Origin: Leptolinea sp. UBA5366
Lineage (GTDB): Bacteria; Chloroflexota; Anaerolineae; Anaerolineales; Anaerolineaceae
DNA length: 15,246 nt
Reading direction: 5' to 3'
Assembly (NCBI GenBank): GCA_002407845.1
Contig: DHPK01000034.1
Coordinates: forward strand, 26,769 to 42,014
Shown: positions 14,433 to 15,246 of the stretch, in pieces
How positions within the stretch are numbered: the stretch's first letter is position 1
Layout of the letters: every line of letters begins with the position of its first letter
The notes under the pieces: generated by a model
Databases searched by the model: none
Told to the model about the DNA's origin: nothing
What the model saw: the letters and a program-made list of their open reading frames with translations, nothing else
Translations under genes and position numbers: made by a program

Positions 14433-14606
14433 TTACCAGCGGATGCGTTTCACGTGGTTGTTCATCGACACAGTCAGACTGCGCCGTCCGCGTGCGCGGC
14501 GTCGTTTCAGCACATCGCGTCCGGATGATGTTTCCATCCGTTCACGGAAGCCATGAACGCGCAGTCGGCGTCGTTTTTTTGGTTGGTAAGTTCGTTTCGT
14601 TGCCAT
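14433..14606 (-). CDS. rpmH: 50S ribosomal protein L34
   Basis: A very basic structural protein of the large ribosomal subunit. The start is the ATG at 14606, placed by GAAAGGAA five bases upstream; the in-frame ATG at 14621 overlaps that site and is rejected. The 57 residues read ATKRTYQPKKRRRLRVHGF at the start and then RERMETSSGRDVLKRRRARGRRSLTVS, which matches L34 throughout. The family usually ends here, at 44-46 aa; this protein continues with ten more residues (MNNHVKRIRW). It is the first gene of the rpmH-rnpA-yidD-lipoprotein-yidC-jag operon. Confidence 0.97.
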   Translation of the reverse strand: MATKRTYQPKKRRRLRVHGFRERMETSSGRDVLKRRRARGRRSLTVSMNNHVKRIRW

Positions 14607-14770
14607 TGATATTCCTTTCAATTTTCAGAAACGGCAGCGTCAGAATTTGGGTTCCGTCTGATATTTCCTGTGCAGGGTTTTCAAAATATTTTTCGAAACA
14701 CTTTGAAAAACCAGCACCGCCAGCAATAACTCGAGACGCTCCGTCAGTATTCCATTTTTACAGCCGTAAA
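14607..14770 (-). other. 5' leader of the rpmH operon with inverted repeat
   Basis: The predicted transcript leader is about 155-160 bases. It contains an inverted repeat TTTTCAAA (14678-14685) and TTTGAAAA (14702-14709), nearly extended by GG and CC outside, with an inner palindrome TTTCGAAA (14691-14698). No open reading frame or known riboswitch is recognised. The structure could be a regulatory or processing element, but this is not shown. Confidence 0.4.
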
Positions 14771-14799
14771 ATTATACCTGATTCTGAAGTTGCGGTCAA
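14771..14799 (-). promoter_or_regulatory. Near-consensus sigma-70 promoter of the rpmH operon
   Basis: On the - strand TTGACC (14799-14794) is followed after exactly 17 bases by a perfect TATAAT (14776-14771). Five of six and six of six positions match the consensus. It is the only strong promoter upstream of rpmH and would start transcription near 14764. A second isolated TATAAT lies at 14889-14884 without a fitting -35 box. The rest of the gap up to the partial gene at 14936 holds no gene that I can support. Confidence 0.8.
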
Positions 14800-14935
14800 A
14801 CAATTCATACAAAGCAGGATGCAGGGGGAACAGGTGTATAAATTGATGATTCCTCTCTGAGAAAAATGGGTTAGCACGATTCAATTATATGCAAAAATCG
14901 TCGCGATCGCTCTACTTAGCATGGAAAGAAAAGCG

Positions 14936-15246
14936 TCAGTTTGCGTATTGATAAACCCGCTCGACATAATCAACGGCTTTGGCGCACTCACGGCGAAAAT
15001 TGTGCTGCACAAACTCCCAGTTCAATGGATAACCGAGACGATCGGTATAAAGCAGCGCCTGCTGAACGCAGCCAGAGCCGGAATAATAATTAGCAATCGT
15101 CAGCTTCCATAAGCTCTCATAATCACAGATCATTTGCAGCGGGAAAGGGGATACATTCGAAATCATCTTCTTGACCTGAATCGAGCAGCCCTTGATCAAG
15201 GCAGAAATCATGTCAATTTCTTCTGCAGTCCCAACTTTTTGATGCA
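14936..15246 (-). CDS. C-terminal part of a hypothetical protein, cut by the window edge
   Basis: The frame is open from the window edge to the TGA at 14938-14936, giving about 103 residues. The Met at 15211 is probably internal, since the frame continues upstream without a stop. The visible part contains LWKLTIANYYSGSGCVQQALLYTDRLGYPLNWEFVQ, then a Cys and VDYVERVYQYAN at the end. The run LTIANYYSGSGCV followed by an A-x-x-x-A-type helix recalls the C-terminal helices of lytic transglycosylase (SLT-type) domains in large secreted proteins of Chloroflexi, where a similar segment is LANYxAGPGC. The catalytic Glu region would lie outside the window, so this assignment is weak. Confidence 0.55.
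   Translation of the reverse strand, partial: HQKVGTAEEIDMISALIKGCSIQVKKMISNVSPFPLQMICDYESLWKLTIANYYSGSGCVQQALLYTDRLGYPLNWEFVQHNFRRECAKAVDYVERVYQYAN

Noticed and set aside
14492..14860. + strand open frame of 122 codons across rpmH and its leader
   Set aside because: It runs antisense through L34 and the promoter region and has no recognisable protein features.
14903..14910. Palindrome GCGATCGC, resembling the cyanobacterial HIP1 word
   Set aside because: I noticed it only here, so it gives no sign of a repeated genomic word; it is also a poor hairpin for terminating the partial gene.

Overview
The window looks like the chromosome of a bacterium related to Anaerolineae (Chloroflexi); this is inference from protein style and gene order. 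The right third carries the conserved block rpmH, rnpA, yidD, a beta-propeller lipoprotein gene, yidC and jag. This block often lies near a replication origin, but neither dnaA nor a clear DnaA-box cluster is visible. I see no tRNA, rRNA, insertion sequence, prophage or CRISPR array.

Left region (1-4135, + strand): four apparently independent genes. They encode a secreted protein of unknown function built from three cysteine-bounded repeats and followed by a strong terminator; an orphan Zn/Mn-type ABC substrate-binding lipid-free exported protein with a His-rich loop; a small MscS-type mechanosensitive channel; and a DsrE-family protein with its own recognisable promoter.

Middle region (4224-10683, + strand): a tightly packed five-gene run with junctions of 0-3 bases. 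It holds a class I SAM methyltransferase, a PIG-L/LmbE-type deacetylase and three tandem paralogous polytopic proteins that look like GT-C (GT39/ArnT-like) glycosyltransferases. This suggests an envelope-glycan or lipid-linked sugar modification operon. The middle paralog is more AT-rich and more divergent than its neighbours.

Right region (14606 down to 10730, - strand): ribosomal protein L34, RNase P protein, YidD, a BamB-like lipoprotein, the YidC insertase and the RNA-binding Jag/KhpB protein. A near-consensus promoter (14771-14799) drives a leader of about 160 bases. A hairpin plus T-run lies between rpmH and rnpA and may lower downstream expression. A perfect hairpin with its T-run on the - strand ends the operon at the convergent junction with the glycosyltransferase genes. 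Several members differ from family consensus at key motifs: RnpA RNR to RNH, Jag GXXG to GRHS, and YidC groove Arg to Lys.

The right edge holds the C-terminal end of another - strand gene, cut by the window.
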